NCBI GenBank assembly: GCA_028554795.2
Contig: CM068829.1
Coordinates: 136,465,579-136,529,578, forward strand
From: Sinohyriopsis cumingii
Lineage: Eukaryota > Mollusca > Bivalvia > Unionida > Unionidae
Direction: 5' to 3'
DNA length: 64,000 bases
Shown here: in pieces, positions 14,715-26,869 of the stretch
Layout: each line of letters opens with the position of its first letter
Numbering within the stretch: position 1 is the stretch's first letter
The notes under the pieces: generated by a model
What the model was told of the DNA's origin: nothing
The model's database searches: none
What the model saw: the letters and a program-made list of their open reading frames with translations, nothing else
Made by a program: the position numbers and the translations under genes

Positions 14715-15720
14715 CTTAGCGGGTCTTTTCGGAATAGAACAACCAAGGAAATGGTCTTAGATGCATTGTATTGGCCTGGAATTTTCCTTATTCTTAATGA
14801 ATACTGATCTACATGTGATACATGTTAGAGGGTGCCGTAAAAGGGAAAGGAACAAGCGCCCATGGTCGTTGCCCGAACAGTAAGTGAGCTTTTGCACAAG
14901 ATAGTGATTGACATTGTTGGTCCTCTGCCAAGGAAAAAAAAAGAAAACAAATTCATCTTTGCTATAATTGATGAGGCAACAGGATACCTGAAACGGTATG
15001 CTCTACCAAGTGTAGATTCAAATAGGGTAGCGACAACTATGATTTACCTTTTTAGTCGTGTTGGTGTTCCCAGAGTTATGCTAACCGTTAAAGGAGCACA
15101 CTTTAAAAGCACACTAATGAGGCAGTTGTACCACCAGCTGCTCGTCAAGGGCATAACAACTTCACCTTACCACCCAGAGGCAAATAGGTTTATCGAATGC
15201 TTCAATGCGACACTCAAAAGCATCTTCAACACACTCTATCAAACCAATGATAAAGAATGGGACAAGATATTACCATATACACTATCTGCCCCCCTCCCCC
15301 TGGAGGTACCTCGTGAAGAGACAGGCTCCTCGCCCTTTGGGCTACTATATGGTTGAAGGGCCATCTTGATATTTAAAAGAACGATGACATGAGATCGCAT
15401 CAGTAAGCATATCATTGACTTTATTATGACAGTAAAAAAATGTCGACTAGCAGACGTCACGGACATCGTGCAGGACAATTTGAAACAGAGAAAACAGAAT
15501 ATGAAGAAATGCTACGATAAAAGCGGCAAATTAAGAGTTTTCAAGCCGGGGTCGGGATGGGTGGGGTTCTTTTATTGTTACCTTCAGACGCTTAAAAAAT
15601 GAACGGTAGGGCCCTTATCGTGTCATCAGGAACGTGGAGGATGTAAACATGGATGTGTAGAGAACTGGACATCGAGGGATAGTTATTTATGACGTCAACT
15701 TTCTATAGCGATATAATTGT
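14715..15720 (+). pseudogene. retrotransposon integrase remnant
   Basis: A degraded HHCC zinc-binding region (about 14715-14835, with ALYWPG and STCDTC) precedes a catalytic core that is open for 164 codons at 14862-15356. The core has IDIVGPLP with the first catalytic Asp (residue 17), AIIDEATGY, and PYHPEANRFIECFN with the catalytic Glu (residue 112). The second Asp is replaced by Val (residue 76, in LTVKGAHF), 35 residues before the Glu, which would abolish DDE catalysis. Downstream, in another frame, the C-terminal domain is visible (DIVQDNLKQRKQNMKKCYDK, RVFKPG). It sits upstream of RT, the defining oddity of this element. Confidence 0.88.
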
Positions 15721-15789
15721 ACAGTTGTTTACAGCTATAGAGGGCGAAGATGCATGATTGAGTTTTTCCATGTGATTCGGAAGAATTGT

Positions 15790-17130
15790 CAAAAGATTTA
15801 AAACTTGGCCCTCATTTAACCGTAGAGAAGCGTCACCAGCTTAGGCAAATCTTCGAAGAGTCCAGTATTGTACATACGACCAAGCCAGAAAAAAATGACT
15901 AAATGATGCATTACATACGCACAAGCGAGAGAGCCATCAGAGAAAAAGCACACAGGCTTCCATTCGCTTACCACCATGAGGTAAAACGAAGCCCTTGATG
16001 CAATGCTGCAACAAGGGCTGAAAACTCTATCATCATCGCTTTATACATCTCCGATAGTACTTGGTGCGAAAGAAAGATGGAACGTTGATAACATGTGTGG
16101 ACTAACGTAAAGTCAATACGATCACTGCATTTGATGAATATCCAACTCCACCCATAGAATAAATATTTGAAAGAATGGGAGATGCCAAATATTTGAGCGC
16201 ATATGACCTTTCCAAAGGTTACTGTTACATTCCACTAATTAACGAGAGTGATAATAATTTACATTGCTTATACCGTTTGGGTTGTTTGAATTTGAGGTTA
16301 TCCCATTGGCATGAAGATGGCTACTGCTACGTTTTCTAGACATAGATAGGGTGACGGTTGGGGAGGGGGTCGAGAATGTAACGTCATATTTGGATGATTA
16401 CTTGTGTATACTATATCATGGAATAAACATTTGCACCATCTCTGGGCATTATTTGAGAAGCTGGAGCAGATGAAACTAAGCAAACGTGAACTCGAAGGAA
16501 ATGAAAAGTACTGCCTGGGCCATACAGTTGGAAGAATTCACACTACCTTCGACAGGAAAATGTGTGCAGAGCTTCTTGGGCATGACAGGCTGCTACCAAA
16601 AATGTGTCAGGAACTTTTCAGAAATCGCATATCATTTAACTGAGCTAGTAAAAGATGGTCAACTAACGTTTGTGCAATGGAATCAAGCGGCAGTGAACGC
16701 GTGTAATTCGATGAAGCATGTAATGGCGTCAGCGCCGGTGTTGGTTACTCCTAACTTTGAAAAGGAATTTGTTCAAAATAGACAGATGCCAGGGACATAT
16801 TAATTAATTAGCTATATTCTTAAAGGCAGCATACTTGGTAAAGAACATCCAACTGCATATTTCAACGGAGGCTCTTTTCAAGATTGCAGCATCGTGCTGC
16901 TATAGAAAAGGAATGTCTTTCCATCGTCTGGCTTACTATCTGAAAGGATTGGCAAAGACAGTACAAACAGACCACAACCTAAACACCTGACTTCATTAGG
17001 TCAAGGACAACAACTAAAGGCTATTACACTTGTCTCTGTCCCTCCAGCCATACAACTTTGAGTATGACCGAAAGGGTAAGGACAACATCAATCCTGAAGG
17101 ACATTCGGGGATATGATTTCAAGTTCACTT
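15790..17130 (+). pseudogene. retrotransposon reverse transcriptase and RNase H remnant
   Basis: Frames are broken but the order is clear. The RT N-terminus LGPHLTVEKRHQLRQIFEES lies at about 15806-15865. RT palm pieces follow (YLSAYDLSKGYCYIPL-like, PFGLFEFEVIP-like, about 16190-16310), then the catalytic box YLDD at 16387-16398. The connector shows FLGMTGCYQKCVRNFSEIA, LTELVKDGQ and MASAPVLVTPNFEKEF (16570-16770). RNase H follows with AAIEKECLSIVW (about 16892-16932), VQTDHN (about 16960) and a degraded terminal block RKGKDNINPEG (about 17069). The polyprotein therefore ends in RNase H, not integrase. Confidence 0.82.
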
Positions 17131-17432
17131 GGAACGAGACAATCTGGTCTCTTATGTTTTGTACTGAACTGTTTACATGTTCATGTATTTAGTTGCTGAG
17201 ATTATTATATTATATTATTGTTTTAAGTTATATCAGTGAAATAACCGAACACATTTCTTGAAATTCCTGCTTCTAGGTGGACATAAGTGATACTGAATAC
17301 AGTATAGAAAGAATAAACTCTTTATTTTAATTTGAATTTTGGAACGAACGTAAACAAATCATTGACCCTGTGAGATGCCATTATTAGCATTATGTCGAAA
17401 ACTGCTTTTAGCTTTCTCTTGAGGGTGAAAGG

Positions 17433-17754
17433 TGTTGCGATGCTATTATAAGAGGATTATAACAGTACATGATTCTAGAACGAATGTTCGACGTGCTTGA
17501 CCCAGTGTCACCTTACCGCCGTCATGTCTGGGCTGTGTGAGTTGAGTGTTTGTTTTATTGTTAAAATTCCCATTAACACCAAACTGACCCTGGAGAACTC
17601 CAGAGTTTGTGTAGTCTGGTGATTAATATCTTGTTTAAAATAAACGGTGCCGTATACTCTATAAGGAATTCTGGGTTGTTGAATCAGAGAAGTGTCATTT
17701 AAGAATATAAAGCTACAATGTCCTTTCTCTGGTTACTAAAAGAACCCAGCAACA
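17433..17754 (+). repeat. 3' LTR
   Basis: Starts TGTTGCGATG immediately after the polypurine tract and ends CCCAGCAACA. It aligns with the 5' LTR along its length, with an extra segment near 17490-17540. Confidence 0.8.
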
Positions 17755-18140
17755 AAATGAAAATGCGACATTTAAGAGTTCTGACATGCCGATAGCGATA
17801 CCAGCCTATATAAACCGAATGGCATCATCCACTAGAATCACAAATGACGTGTGTGGGAAAGTTGGTATAATGGCTTATGGCAGATTCAATAAGCTGATTA
17901 TAGAAATGTATTATGAATGATTTTGCATTGGTGTTTTTAGATTGGTTGATGAGATTTTGTAACTGCAAATTTCTTATTGATGTAAATGTCATAAGTTATT
18001 CACACCGCCTTCAAAAACGAATAAAACCTTAATATACATAAAATGAAGTTCAGCGCGGCAGGTGAGATCACGATACGCACAATCTAACTCTTCCATTACG
18101 AATGTTTGTACATTCCACAACTTTCCTGCGTACACATAAT

Positions 18141-18268
18141 CAGTAGCGTACTAGCGGGGAGGGGTAGATGGGGCTATAGCCCCGGGCGCTAGAGGTTTTG
18201 GGGCGCCAAAGTCCCATGGTCATCATCGTCGTCCCGGGCGTCATTCACCTTTAGCACGATACTGCTCA
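18141..18268. mobile_element. candidate GC-rich MITE, copy 2
   Basis: Begins CAGTAGCGTACTA and ends TTTAGCACGATACTG, imperfect inverted repeats of about 13 bp. Its interior is GC-rich and closely related to 10613-10722 (GGGGCGCCAAAGTCCCATGG here). Confidence 0.6.
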
Positions 18269-18383
18269 GATTTCAATGAATGTATGATTGATTTATCATG
18301 ACTGTACAGTAAATAGTCTGACAAACTAGTTGTAGATGTGTGTTATATTTTTTATGTAACTCATTTGTTCCATTTAGCTGGAT

Positions 18384-18385
<2 letters not shown>

Positions 18386-18418
<33 letters not shown>
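18386..18418 (+). repeat. (TC)n microsatellite
   Basis: About 16 TC units. Confidence 0.95.
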
Positions 18419-18420
<2 letters not shown>

Positions 18421-18659
18421 AACTATGTGACAACCAATGCAGACACGATTAATTCAATATTTTGTATACGTTATTGCAGGTTGTTGATTATGAGATTGTG
18501 TCAAATGGTCGTGAGTTTTACAAGTATATTGAGACTCCATATTTTAAAATAAGACAAAGAACGTGTTATTCCCGCAGCTAATAAGATTTGAGTTATTGTG
18601 ATAGTGGCTGCCTGTTCATCCATTCAGTGTTTTGTCTGTTGTTCCGTCCGTGCACACTC

Positions 18660-18965
18660 AATGCTAACTTCTCCTACAGCACAGTGACGCAATATTCTAA
18701 CGAACAACAGAGTGTGCGTACACAGTGCACTATAGTGACTCAATATTGAAAGGAACAACATAGTGTATACACTACACCATAGTGACGCAATATTCCAAGG
18801 AACAACAGAGTGTGATTGTGTACATTACACCATACTTACACAACAGTCCAAGTGTGTACATTACACCATACTTACACAATAGTCCAAGGAACAACCGAGA
18901 GCATACATTACAAAATAGTGACGCAATATTCCAAGCAACAACCGAGTGTACATTACACAGCGGAA
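18660..18965 (+). repeat. ~50-bp minisatellite
   Basis: About six imperfect copies of a unit containing GTGACGCAATATTCCAAGG, AACAACAGAGTGT and ACATTACACCATA. Two copies are shortened. Confidence 0.85.
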
Positions 18966-19693
18966 ATGATGTAGGTATGAATTCATTATATATTTAATTG
19001 CACTTATTTCAGAACTGTAACAAACTCTACCTAAAAATATAGATGGCTAGAAATATTACCATTAACTTTTTTATTTTAAAGGTATTGAGTTTGTAAAGTT
19101 ATGTAAATTTGTAAGTTACCGTGTCAAAATTCAATTGATAGTTGGTATGTACATTTTTGTGTAACTCGAATTTCACAAGTACGATTAACATTTCATGAAA
19201 TCATAACTTGTATGTTACATAATAATGAAGACTTTGTAATGGTCATGTATATGATATATTTTGATATACTTACATATTGTTTTACATAACAGTTAATACA
19301 TAAAAGAAGAATGTCCTGATTCATATTGAAGTATGAAAAGTTTGGCATGACGTTAACAGCTGTTATTATTGTTTCAATAATGTTGTAATAACCATTCATC
19401 TCCATTATCTAGAACAAGCTTTTTAACAAATTACTATTTACTACATCGCGGCGGTAAATAAGTGATTAGTAACCTGTAAAAATGTGGTATCAATGTAACA
19501 CGCATGTCTGATTTAACTTGTACTCATTTGTCATACCATTCGTGACCTGAGCGGAATAAATATTGCCTGTTGTCTATTTTCGTGATGAGAAATGAGTATT
19601 TTTGTGTGCTTTGCTTTCAGGCACTACATATGAAAGGGTCGTGAGGTTTAATTTGAATGATTTTTTTTTGTTCTTACTGGGACATGTGCGGGA

Positions 19694-19721
19694 GATATAT
19701 ATATATATATATATATATATC
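19694..19721. repeat. (TA)n microsatellite
   Basis: About 14 TA units. Confidence 0.93.
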
Positions 19722-19777
19722 ATAGGCGACGAGCTATGGTATATCATTCACTCTGCAAATGTGTGTAACGTTCTTGG

Positions 19778-19778
<1 letters not shown>

Positions 19779-19819
<41 letters not shown>

Positions 19820-19856
19820 CAACTATGATAATAATGATGACAACGACGACGACGAC
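19779..19856 (+). repeat. (GAT/GAC)n trinucleotide repeat
   Basis: About 14 perfect GAT units followed by degenerate AAT/GAC triplets, ending about 40 bases from the 5' splice site of the minus-strand CCP exon. The Asp-rich and Ile/Val-rich frames through it are artefacts. Confidence 0.93.
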
Positions 19857-19894
19857 TATGTAATATATATTGACAAGATTCTTTCTTAACATAC

Positions 19895-20059
19895 CTGCGC
19901 ATTTTGGAGCCGAATGGCTCCAGAGAGTTTTGTGGCAATACAGAGTTTCTTCTCCCATTAGTTTGTAGCCATCGTTGCAGCGATATATGGCGACAGATCC
20001 GTTCTCTTTGGTCATGACCTGTCCATTCTCAAGTGGCTCTGGATTAGGACACCCTGTAC
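19895..20059 (-). CDS. CCP/sushi-domain exon (partial gene)
   Basis: A 165-base exon encoding one complete CCP (sushi, complement control protein) domain: TGCPNPEPLENGQ, then YRC (second Cys), GEETLYC (third Cys), a Trp and SAPKCA (fourth Cys). The four Cys, Trp, Pro and Gly positions fit the fold, about 55 residues with 1-3 and 2-4 disulphides. It starts after acceptor TTCACTCAG and ends at donor CAG|GTATGT. An alternative acceptor 6 bases further in is also in frame. Both boundaries are phase 1, the symmetric class typical of shuffled CCP exons. Such domains occur in secreted or surface complement regulators, selectin-like and clotting proteins. No neighbouring coding exon was found downstream, so the protein's identity is unknown. 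The intron upstream contains the 20.1-22.4 kb satellite. Confidence 0.85.
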
Positions 20060-20089
20060 CTGAGTGAATATATGATTAATTAATTTATA

Positions 20090-22445
20090 TTCCTTTTAAT
20101 TTTCTTCATAAATACCCTACTTTACTTAAACCTTCATTCATTACCCTACATTACTTAAACCATCATGCATAGCCTTCATTACCTATATATTCATTCTTAA
20201 CCCTTCATTACATATACCTTAATTCATACCTTGCATTACCTATACCTTCATTCGTTACCCTACATTACCTATACTTTAATTCATACTCTAACTTACTATA
20301 CCTTTATTCATTACCATATATGTCCTATCCCTTCATTCATACCCTATATTACATATAAATTAATTCATTACCCTACATTTCCTATACCTTTATTCAAACC
20401 CCACATCGCCTATACCTTCATTCATGACCAAACATTACCTATACCTTCATTCATACCCTACATTATCTATACCTTTATTGAAATCCTGCATTACCTATAC
20501 CTTTATTGAAACCCTAAATTACCTATACCTTCATTCATTCCCTGCATTACCTATACCTTTATTCAAAACCTACATTATATATACCTTTATTCAAATCCTA
20601 AATTACCTATACCTTCATTCATTCCCTGCATTACCTATACCTTTATTCAAAACCTACATTATATATACCTTTATTCAAATCCTAAATTACCAATACCTTC
20701 ATTCATTACCCTACATTACATATATCTTTATTTAAACACTACATTACCTATACCTTTATTCAAACCCTAAATTACCTATACCTTCATTCATTCCCTAGAT
20801 TACCTATACCTTTATTCAAACCCTACATTATATACACCTTTATTCAAACCCTAAATTACCTATACCTTCATTCATTCCCTACATTACCTATACCTTTATT
20901 CAAAACCTACATTATATATACCTTTATTCAAATCCTAAATTACCTATACCTTCATTCATTCCCTGCATTACCTATACCTTTATTCAAAACCTACATTATA
21001 TATACCTTTATTCAAATCCTAAATTACCTATACCTTCATTCGTTACCCTACATTACCTATACTTTAATTCATACTCTAACTTACTATACCTTTATTCATT
21101 ACCATATATGTCCTATCCCTTCATTCATTACCCTACATTACATATATCTTTATTTAAACACTACATTACCTATACCTTTATTCAAACCCTACATCACTTA
21201 GACCTTCATTCATTACATATAAATTACCTTTATTCACATCCTAAATTACATATACCTTCATTCATTCCCTACATTACCTATACCTTCATTTACTACTCTA
21301 CATTATATATACCTTTATTCAAACCCTAAATTACCTATACCTTCATTCATTCCCTGCATTACCTATACCTTTATTCAAACCCTACATTATATATACCTTT
21401 ATTCAAATCCTAAATTACATATACCTTTATTCAGTCCCTACATTACCTATACCTTCATTTACTACTCTACATTGCCTATACCTTTATTCATTACCCTGCA
21501 TTACCTATATCTTTATTCAAACCCTAAATTACATATACCTTTATTAAAACCCTAAAGTAGCTATACCTTCATTCATTCCTACATTGCCTATACCTTAATT
21601 TTTTTCCTACATTATCTATACCTTTATTGAAACCCTACATTACCTATACCTTGATCCATTCCTTACATTACCTATACTTTTATTCAAACCCTAAATTACC
21701 GATACCTTTATTCAAATGCTACATTACCTATACCTTTATTAAAACCCTAAATTAGCTATACCTTAATTCATTCCCTACATTGCCTATACCTTAATTCTTT
21801 TCCTACATTATCTATACCTTTATTGAAACCCTACATTACCTATACCTTCATCCGTTCCTTACATTACCTATACTTTTATTCAAACCCTAAATTACCTATA
21901 CCTTTATTCAAATCCTACATTACCTATACCTTTATTCAAATCCTACATTACCTATACCTTTATTCAAACCCTACATTACCTATATCTTTATTCAAACCCT
22001 AAATTAAGTATACCTTTATTCAAACCATGCATTATCTATAGCCTACCTTCATTCAAACCCTACATTACCTATACCTTCATCCATTACCCTATATCACCTA
22101 TACCTTTATTCATTACCCTACATTACCTGTACCTTTATTCCAACCCTAAATTACATATACCTTCATTTATTACCCTACATTACCTATAACTTCATTCATT
22201 ACCCTACACTACCTATACCTTTATTCAAACCCTACATTGCCTATACCTTCATTCATGTACTAAATTACATATACCTTCATTCATGCCCTGCAGTACCTAA
22301 ACCTTAACTGATACCCTAGATTACCTATGTCATCATTCATTAACCTACATTACCTATACCTTTATTCATCCCCTACCTTACCTATAACTTTATTCAGTAG
22401 CCTACATTACGTATACTTTTATTCTTAACCCTTCATTACCTATAG
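20090..22445 (+). repeat. 28/29-bp minisatellite array, ~2.35 kb
   Basis: Roughly 80 copies of a unit like CATTACCTATACCTTTATTC followed by AAACCCTA or ATTACCCTA. Variants at the end of the unit (CAAACC versus CATTCC/CATTACC) recur in small ordered blocks; for example, blocks at about 20530-20700 are repeated near 20870-21030. The open frames rich in Tyr, Leu, Ile and Pro are artefacts of the repeat. It begins about 30 bases from the CCP exon acceptor, inside the inferred intron. Confidence 0.97.
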
Positions 22446-22449
22446 CAGC

Positions 22450-24550
22450 TTTGAAAATCAGTAAGGATACAGTTCACAACTGAACATTATGTACAGCGAT
22501 TTTTGCTTGTATTACGTATCTTTAATATCAGACCCTTGCCAAATAATACGAAGTCATCTTTACGTGCACCTTTTGTCTTTCATAGGCCCAGTGTGATGAG
22601 AGTTTTATTTATGTGGTGGGATTGACCTTTATCCGTGACTGAGGTTAGAGTTCTGACATACCTGACTATTGTATTTTTAACATGTGTATTTGAATTTGGG
22701 TTCAGGACCTAGCCTTGATTCCGACCATAGAATGTTCTGGAAGAGAACATGCTAGCAATATTTGATGGAATAGTACAAGGAAAATGGCCCACATCCAGGG
22801 CATTTTGTGTCATTGACAGTCTGAATATAAAGGACTACGTGAACAACTAATCGTTTCTATTTTAGTATCAGTCTGGAGAATCACATTTAGTTGTGTTCGA
22901 TTTGAGAAAAAAATCGTTTATTTAAATTATTCATTAGAATTACAAAGTGCTCGTTAACTTTGTTGGCTACAACAATACTTTGGGATTAGTGGGGGACTCA
23001 TTTAAAGACATTCTGAATTATATCATTGTGGTATAACGAGACTACTGGCACATCATCTAGTTCAAGAATATTGGTATATCAGAACAAAAAAGACATTTTG
23101 ATTCCTTTCGGAAATCCCTGTACGTTTCAATTTGCATTCATGCAAATAAATTGTTTGTTGAATTTTGCAAACTCATGGGTGTAACTTATTTTTGTTGCAT
23201 AGTTTAAGACCAATAGGGGTTTAACTCATTTCTACTGCATAGTTTAAGACCAATAGGGGTTTACCTCATTTCTACTGCATAGTTTAAGACCAATAGGGGT
23301 TTAACTCATTTCTACTGCATAGTTTAAGACCAATAGGGGTTTAACTCTTTTCTACTGCATAGTTTAAGACCAATAGGGGTTTAACTCATTTCTACTGCAT
23401 AGTTTAAGACCAACAGGGGTTTAACTTATTTATGTTGCACAGATTAAGACCAATAGGTGTTTAACTTATTTACTGCATAGTTTAAGACCACAAAATCGTA
23501 ACACCCAGATCAATATCCAACTTTTGAGAGAAGCTGGAATATCAATGCATAGCCAAAACAAGAAATAGTATGTGACGAATAAAAGTGCACTCTGATTAGA
23601 GCCAGACTGGCTCTCGGGTGTAGCAGACAATGTCAGCATATCATGTGTATGCATATCAATACTGACTATTCTCTCGATTGTGCAAAATGCCTCAAATAAA
23701 TTGGCAAGCCAATGTCGCATGCAGATCACTAGTATACTTCGCGATTAGTTAGTCGTGTATAGTCGGGGTCATACGAAGTAAGCATTCGGAATACCTTGGC
23801 AATTGCCCACGAGACAAAAGCAGGTCTCATATATATGTCGACTCAGTAACTTGTAGAAAAATCCTAGACTTTGTTCGCCAGAAATGCCTTCGTAAAAGAA
23901 ACAGCAATCTGTTGGTCACAACTAAACCTTGTTCAGTACGCTCTCTCATTTAGGTGATGATATAAGAGGCATTTAGTCATTATTGGTAGTTATTTAAAGG
24001 TAATTGTATATGCTTTAGAATCTGAGCATTGTGACGTGGTTGTCTGTGTGTATTTTGGCGATAGTGCACAGGGAGTAATAAAGCATTAATGCTAATCCGG
24101 AAGTGAAATCGGTGACCCATTGCAAGTTGCTTTGTTTACAGTCGAGCCTCAGTAATAGAAAATTCGGATAGCGTATACATTATAAGGTTACAAGTACTTT
24201 TTTTCTACTTGAACTAAACAACATTACTTCAATGGCCGAAAAACAGTATTGATAACAGATACACTGTTTAAATCTCATAATGCTAAAGGTATTTACTTTA
24301 AGTAGAAGATTCATCTTTTTCAAAACAAGAAATCAAATCGGAATCATTACCAAAAACAACTGTCCAAGATTGAAATAAAACGGTTGAGCCGTGACCACAG
24401 CAAAATTGCAGCCTGGGCGATTTCCAGTGTCTATGACTTTAAATTCCAGTGTCGGTTACTTTAAAAAAGATAACGAATATACAACCTAACATCATCTATT
24501 AATCTCCTGAATGTTGTAAATATTGCAAAATATAAAAAATAAAAAACAAT
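22450..24550. other. intron-like unassigned DNA with one minisatellite
   Basis: No exon was recognised on either strand. It contains the 40-bp minisatellite at 23180-23490; the rest is AT-rich without recognisable features. Confidence 0.5.
23180..23490 (+). repeat. 40-bp minisatellite
   Basis: Seven to eight copies of an exact 40-bp period (landmarks AGGGGTTTAACTCATTTCTA, CTGCATAGTTTAAGACCAAT). The central copies are nearly identical (23221-23420), and the edge copies are diverged. Confidence 0.96.
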
Positions 24551-24554
24551 CAAT

Positions 24555-26560
24555 AGTAATATCACTTACCACGCATTATTAAACATGCTATAAATCATTT
24601 ACCAAGCATCATCGAACATGCTTTAAATCATTACCACGCATAATTAAACATAATTTAAATCGTTTACCACGCATTATTAAACATACTTTAAATCATTTAC
24701 CACACGTCATTAAATATACTTTAAATTATTTTTATTTACACGCATCATCAAACACACTTTAAATCATTTACCACGCATCATTAAAATTGCTTTAAATCAT
24801 TTACCACGCATCATTACACATACTTTAGTTCATTTACCACACATCATTAAACATGCTTTAAATAATTTACCACGCATTATTGAACATATTTTAAGTCAGC
24901 TACCACGCATCATCAAACGTACTTTAATCATTAACCAAGCATCATTAAACATGCTTTAAATCATTTACCACGCATCATTAAAATTGCTTTAAATCATTTA
25001 CCACGCATCATTAAAATTGCTTTAAATCATTTACCAAGCATCATTAAACATGCTTTAAATCATTTACCACGCATCATTAAACATGCTTTAAATCATTTAC
25101 CAAGCATCATTAAACATGCTTTAAATCATTTACCACGCATCATTAAAATTGCTTTAAATCATTTACCACATGTCATTTAACATACTTTAAATCATTCCCT
25201 ACGCATCGTTAAAATTGCTTTAAATCATTTACTACGCATCATTAAACATACTTTAAATCATATAACACGCATCATTACACATACTTTAGATCATTTACCA
25301 CACATGATTAAACATGCTTACAATCATTTACCACGCATCACTGAACATATTTTAAATCAGCTACCACGCATCATTAAACATGCTTTAAATCATTTACCAA
25401 GCATCATTAAACATGCTTTAAATCATTTACCACACGTCATTTAACATACTTTAAATCATTCCCTACGCATCATTAAAATTGCTTTAAATCATTTACTGCG
25501 CACCATTAAACATACTTTAAATCATATAACACGCATCATTACACATACTTTATATCATTTACCACACATCATTAAACATGCTTACAATCATTTACCAAGA
25601 ATCATTAAACATGCTTTAAATCATTTACCAAGCATCATTAAACATGCTTTAGATTATTTATCACACTTAATGTAACATACTTTAAATAAGTTTACCTCGC
25701 ATCATTAAATATACTTAAAATCATTTACTACGCATCATTAAACATACTTTAAACCATTTACCACACATCATTAAACATGCTTTAAATCATTTATCACACT
25801 TAATGTAACATACTTTAAATAATTTTACCTCGCATCATTAAATATTCTTAAAATCATTTACTACGCATCATTAAACGTACCTTACACCATTTACCAGCAA
25901 TCATTACACAGACTTTAAATCGTTTACCATGCATCATTACACATACTTTAAATCATTTACCACGCATCATTAAACATGCTTTAAATCATTTACCACGCAT
26001 CATTAAACGTACTTTACACCATTTACCAGCAATCATTAGTCATATTTTAAATCATTTGCCATGCATAATTACACATACTTTAAATCATTTACCATGCATC
26101 ATTAAACATGCTTTAAATGATTTACCAAGCATCATTAAACATATTCTAAATCATCTACCACGCATCATCAAACGTACTTTAAATCATTTACCACAGATGA
26201 TCAAACATGCTTTAAATCATTTATCACACATAATTTAAAATACTTTAAATCATCTACCTCGCATCATTAAATATACTTTAAACCCTTTACAATGCATCAT
26301 TAAGCATAATATAAATTAAATATACTTTATTCATTTGCCACGCATCATTAAATATGCTTTAAATCATTTACCAAGCGTCATTAAACATACTTTAAATCAT
26401 TTACCACGAGTCATTAAGCATACTTTAAGTTATTTACCACACGTCATTAAACATACTTTAAATCATTTACCACGCGTCATTAAACATACTTTAATTCATT
26501 TACCACACATCACTTAACATAATTTAAATCATTTAGCTCGCATCCTCAAACAAACTTTAA
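24555..26560 (+). repeat. 33-bp minisatellite array with higher-order structure, ~2.0 kb
   Basis: About 60 copies of a 33-bp unit (landmarks ATCATTTACCACGCATCATT, AAACATGCTTTAA). A variant run including the rare word ATCATTCCCTACGCATC recurs exactly 264 bp later (25171 versus 25435), that is, 8 units. Another rare run, TCACACTTAATGTAACAT, recurs 133 bp later (25661 versus 25794), about 4 units. Because 33 is divisible by 3, some stretches stay open for about 60 codons (reading like LNHLPRIIKHT), but stops interrupt every frame. Confidence 0.97.
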
Positions 26561-26639
26561 ACAGTTTTATACAGCATACTGCACCAGACATTTATGGACG
26601 ACTGATGAGGTCAGTGTGTAATTTAAAGATGAGTCATTA

Positions 26640-26745
26640 GGGCGAGTGTCTTAATGTACACACGATACATTAGGGTGATTGTCTTAATGTACAGACGATA
26701 CATTAGGGTGAGTGTCTTAATGTACACATGATACATTAGGGTCAT
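26640..26745 (+). repeat. second 33-bp minisatellite
   Basis: About three copies of GGGTGAGTGTCTTAATGTAC followed by ACACGATACATTA, period 33. Its sequence is unrelated to the large 33-bp array beside it. Confidence 0.9.
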
Positions 26746-26869
26746 TATCTACATTTGCCTCGTACACATGGTTGTCTGCTATGGAGAAAAACGTTGTTGC
26801 CTGTTACGAGTTTACATGAGACAAAGACAAGCATGCACTGCGAAGAAAAACGTAGGTACAAACTGAGTC

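Larger units (their letters stand above)
12960..17754 (+). mobile_element. Ty3/gypsy-type LTR retrotransposon, gag-IN-RT-RH order (Gmr1-like)
   Basis: A complete but decayed element of about 4.8 kb. It has two related LTRs, a polypurine tract (GAGGGTGAAAGG) touching the 3' LTR, and a 5-bp flanking duplication with one mismatch (AAAAG at 12955-12959, AAATG at 17755-17759). Internally, gag, integrase, reverse transcriptase and RNase H follow one another. Integrase lies before RT, unlike the usual gypsy order PR-RT-RH-IN. Known elements with this order are the Gmr1-like group. No protease was found between gag and integrase. Many stops and frameshifts make it inactive, and the LTRs have diverged strongly (roughly 70% identical by eye), so it is old. 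Confidence 0.85.
17760..19890. other. unassigned DNA with short repeats
   Basis: If the CCP exons belong to one longer minus-strand gene, this lies 3' of the last exon found. No further exon was recognised. It holds a MITE-like island, a (TC)n tract at 18386-18418, a minisatellite and two short microsatellites near 19.7-19.86 kb. Confidence 0.5.

Noticed and set aside
20231-21329. Tyr/Leu/His/Pro-rich repeat protein frames
   Set aside because: Artefacts of the 28/29-bp minisatellite. Unit length is not constant in frame and stops recur.
26056-26517. LNHLPRIIKHT-type 11-residue repeat protein
   Set aside because: The 33-bp unit keeps frame by arithmetic, but the array is interrupted by stops, has no start context or flanking exons and lies in a minisatellite.
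24555-26560. CRISPR-like array
   Set aside because: Repeats are contiguous without unique spacers, and the context is a metazoan nuclear genome.
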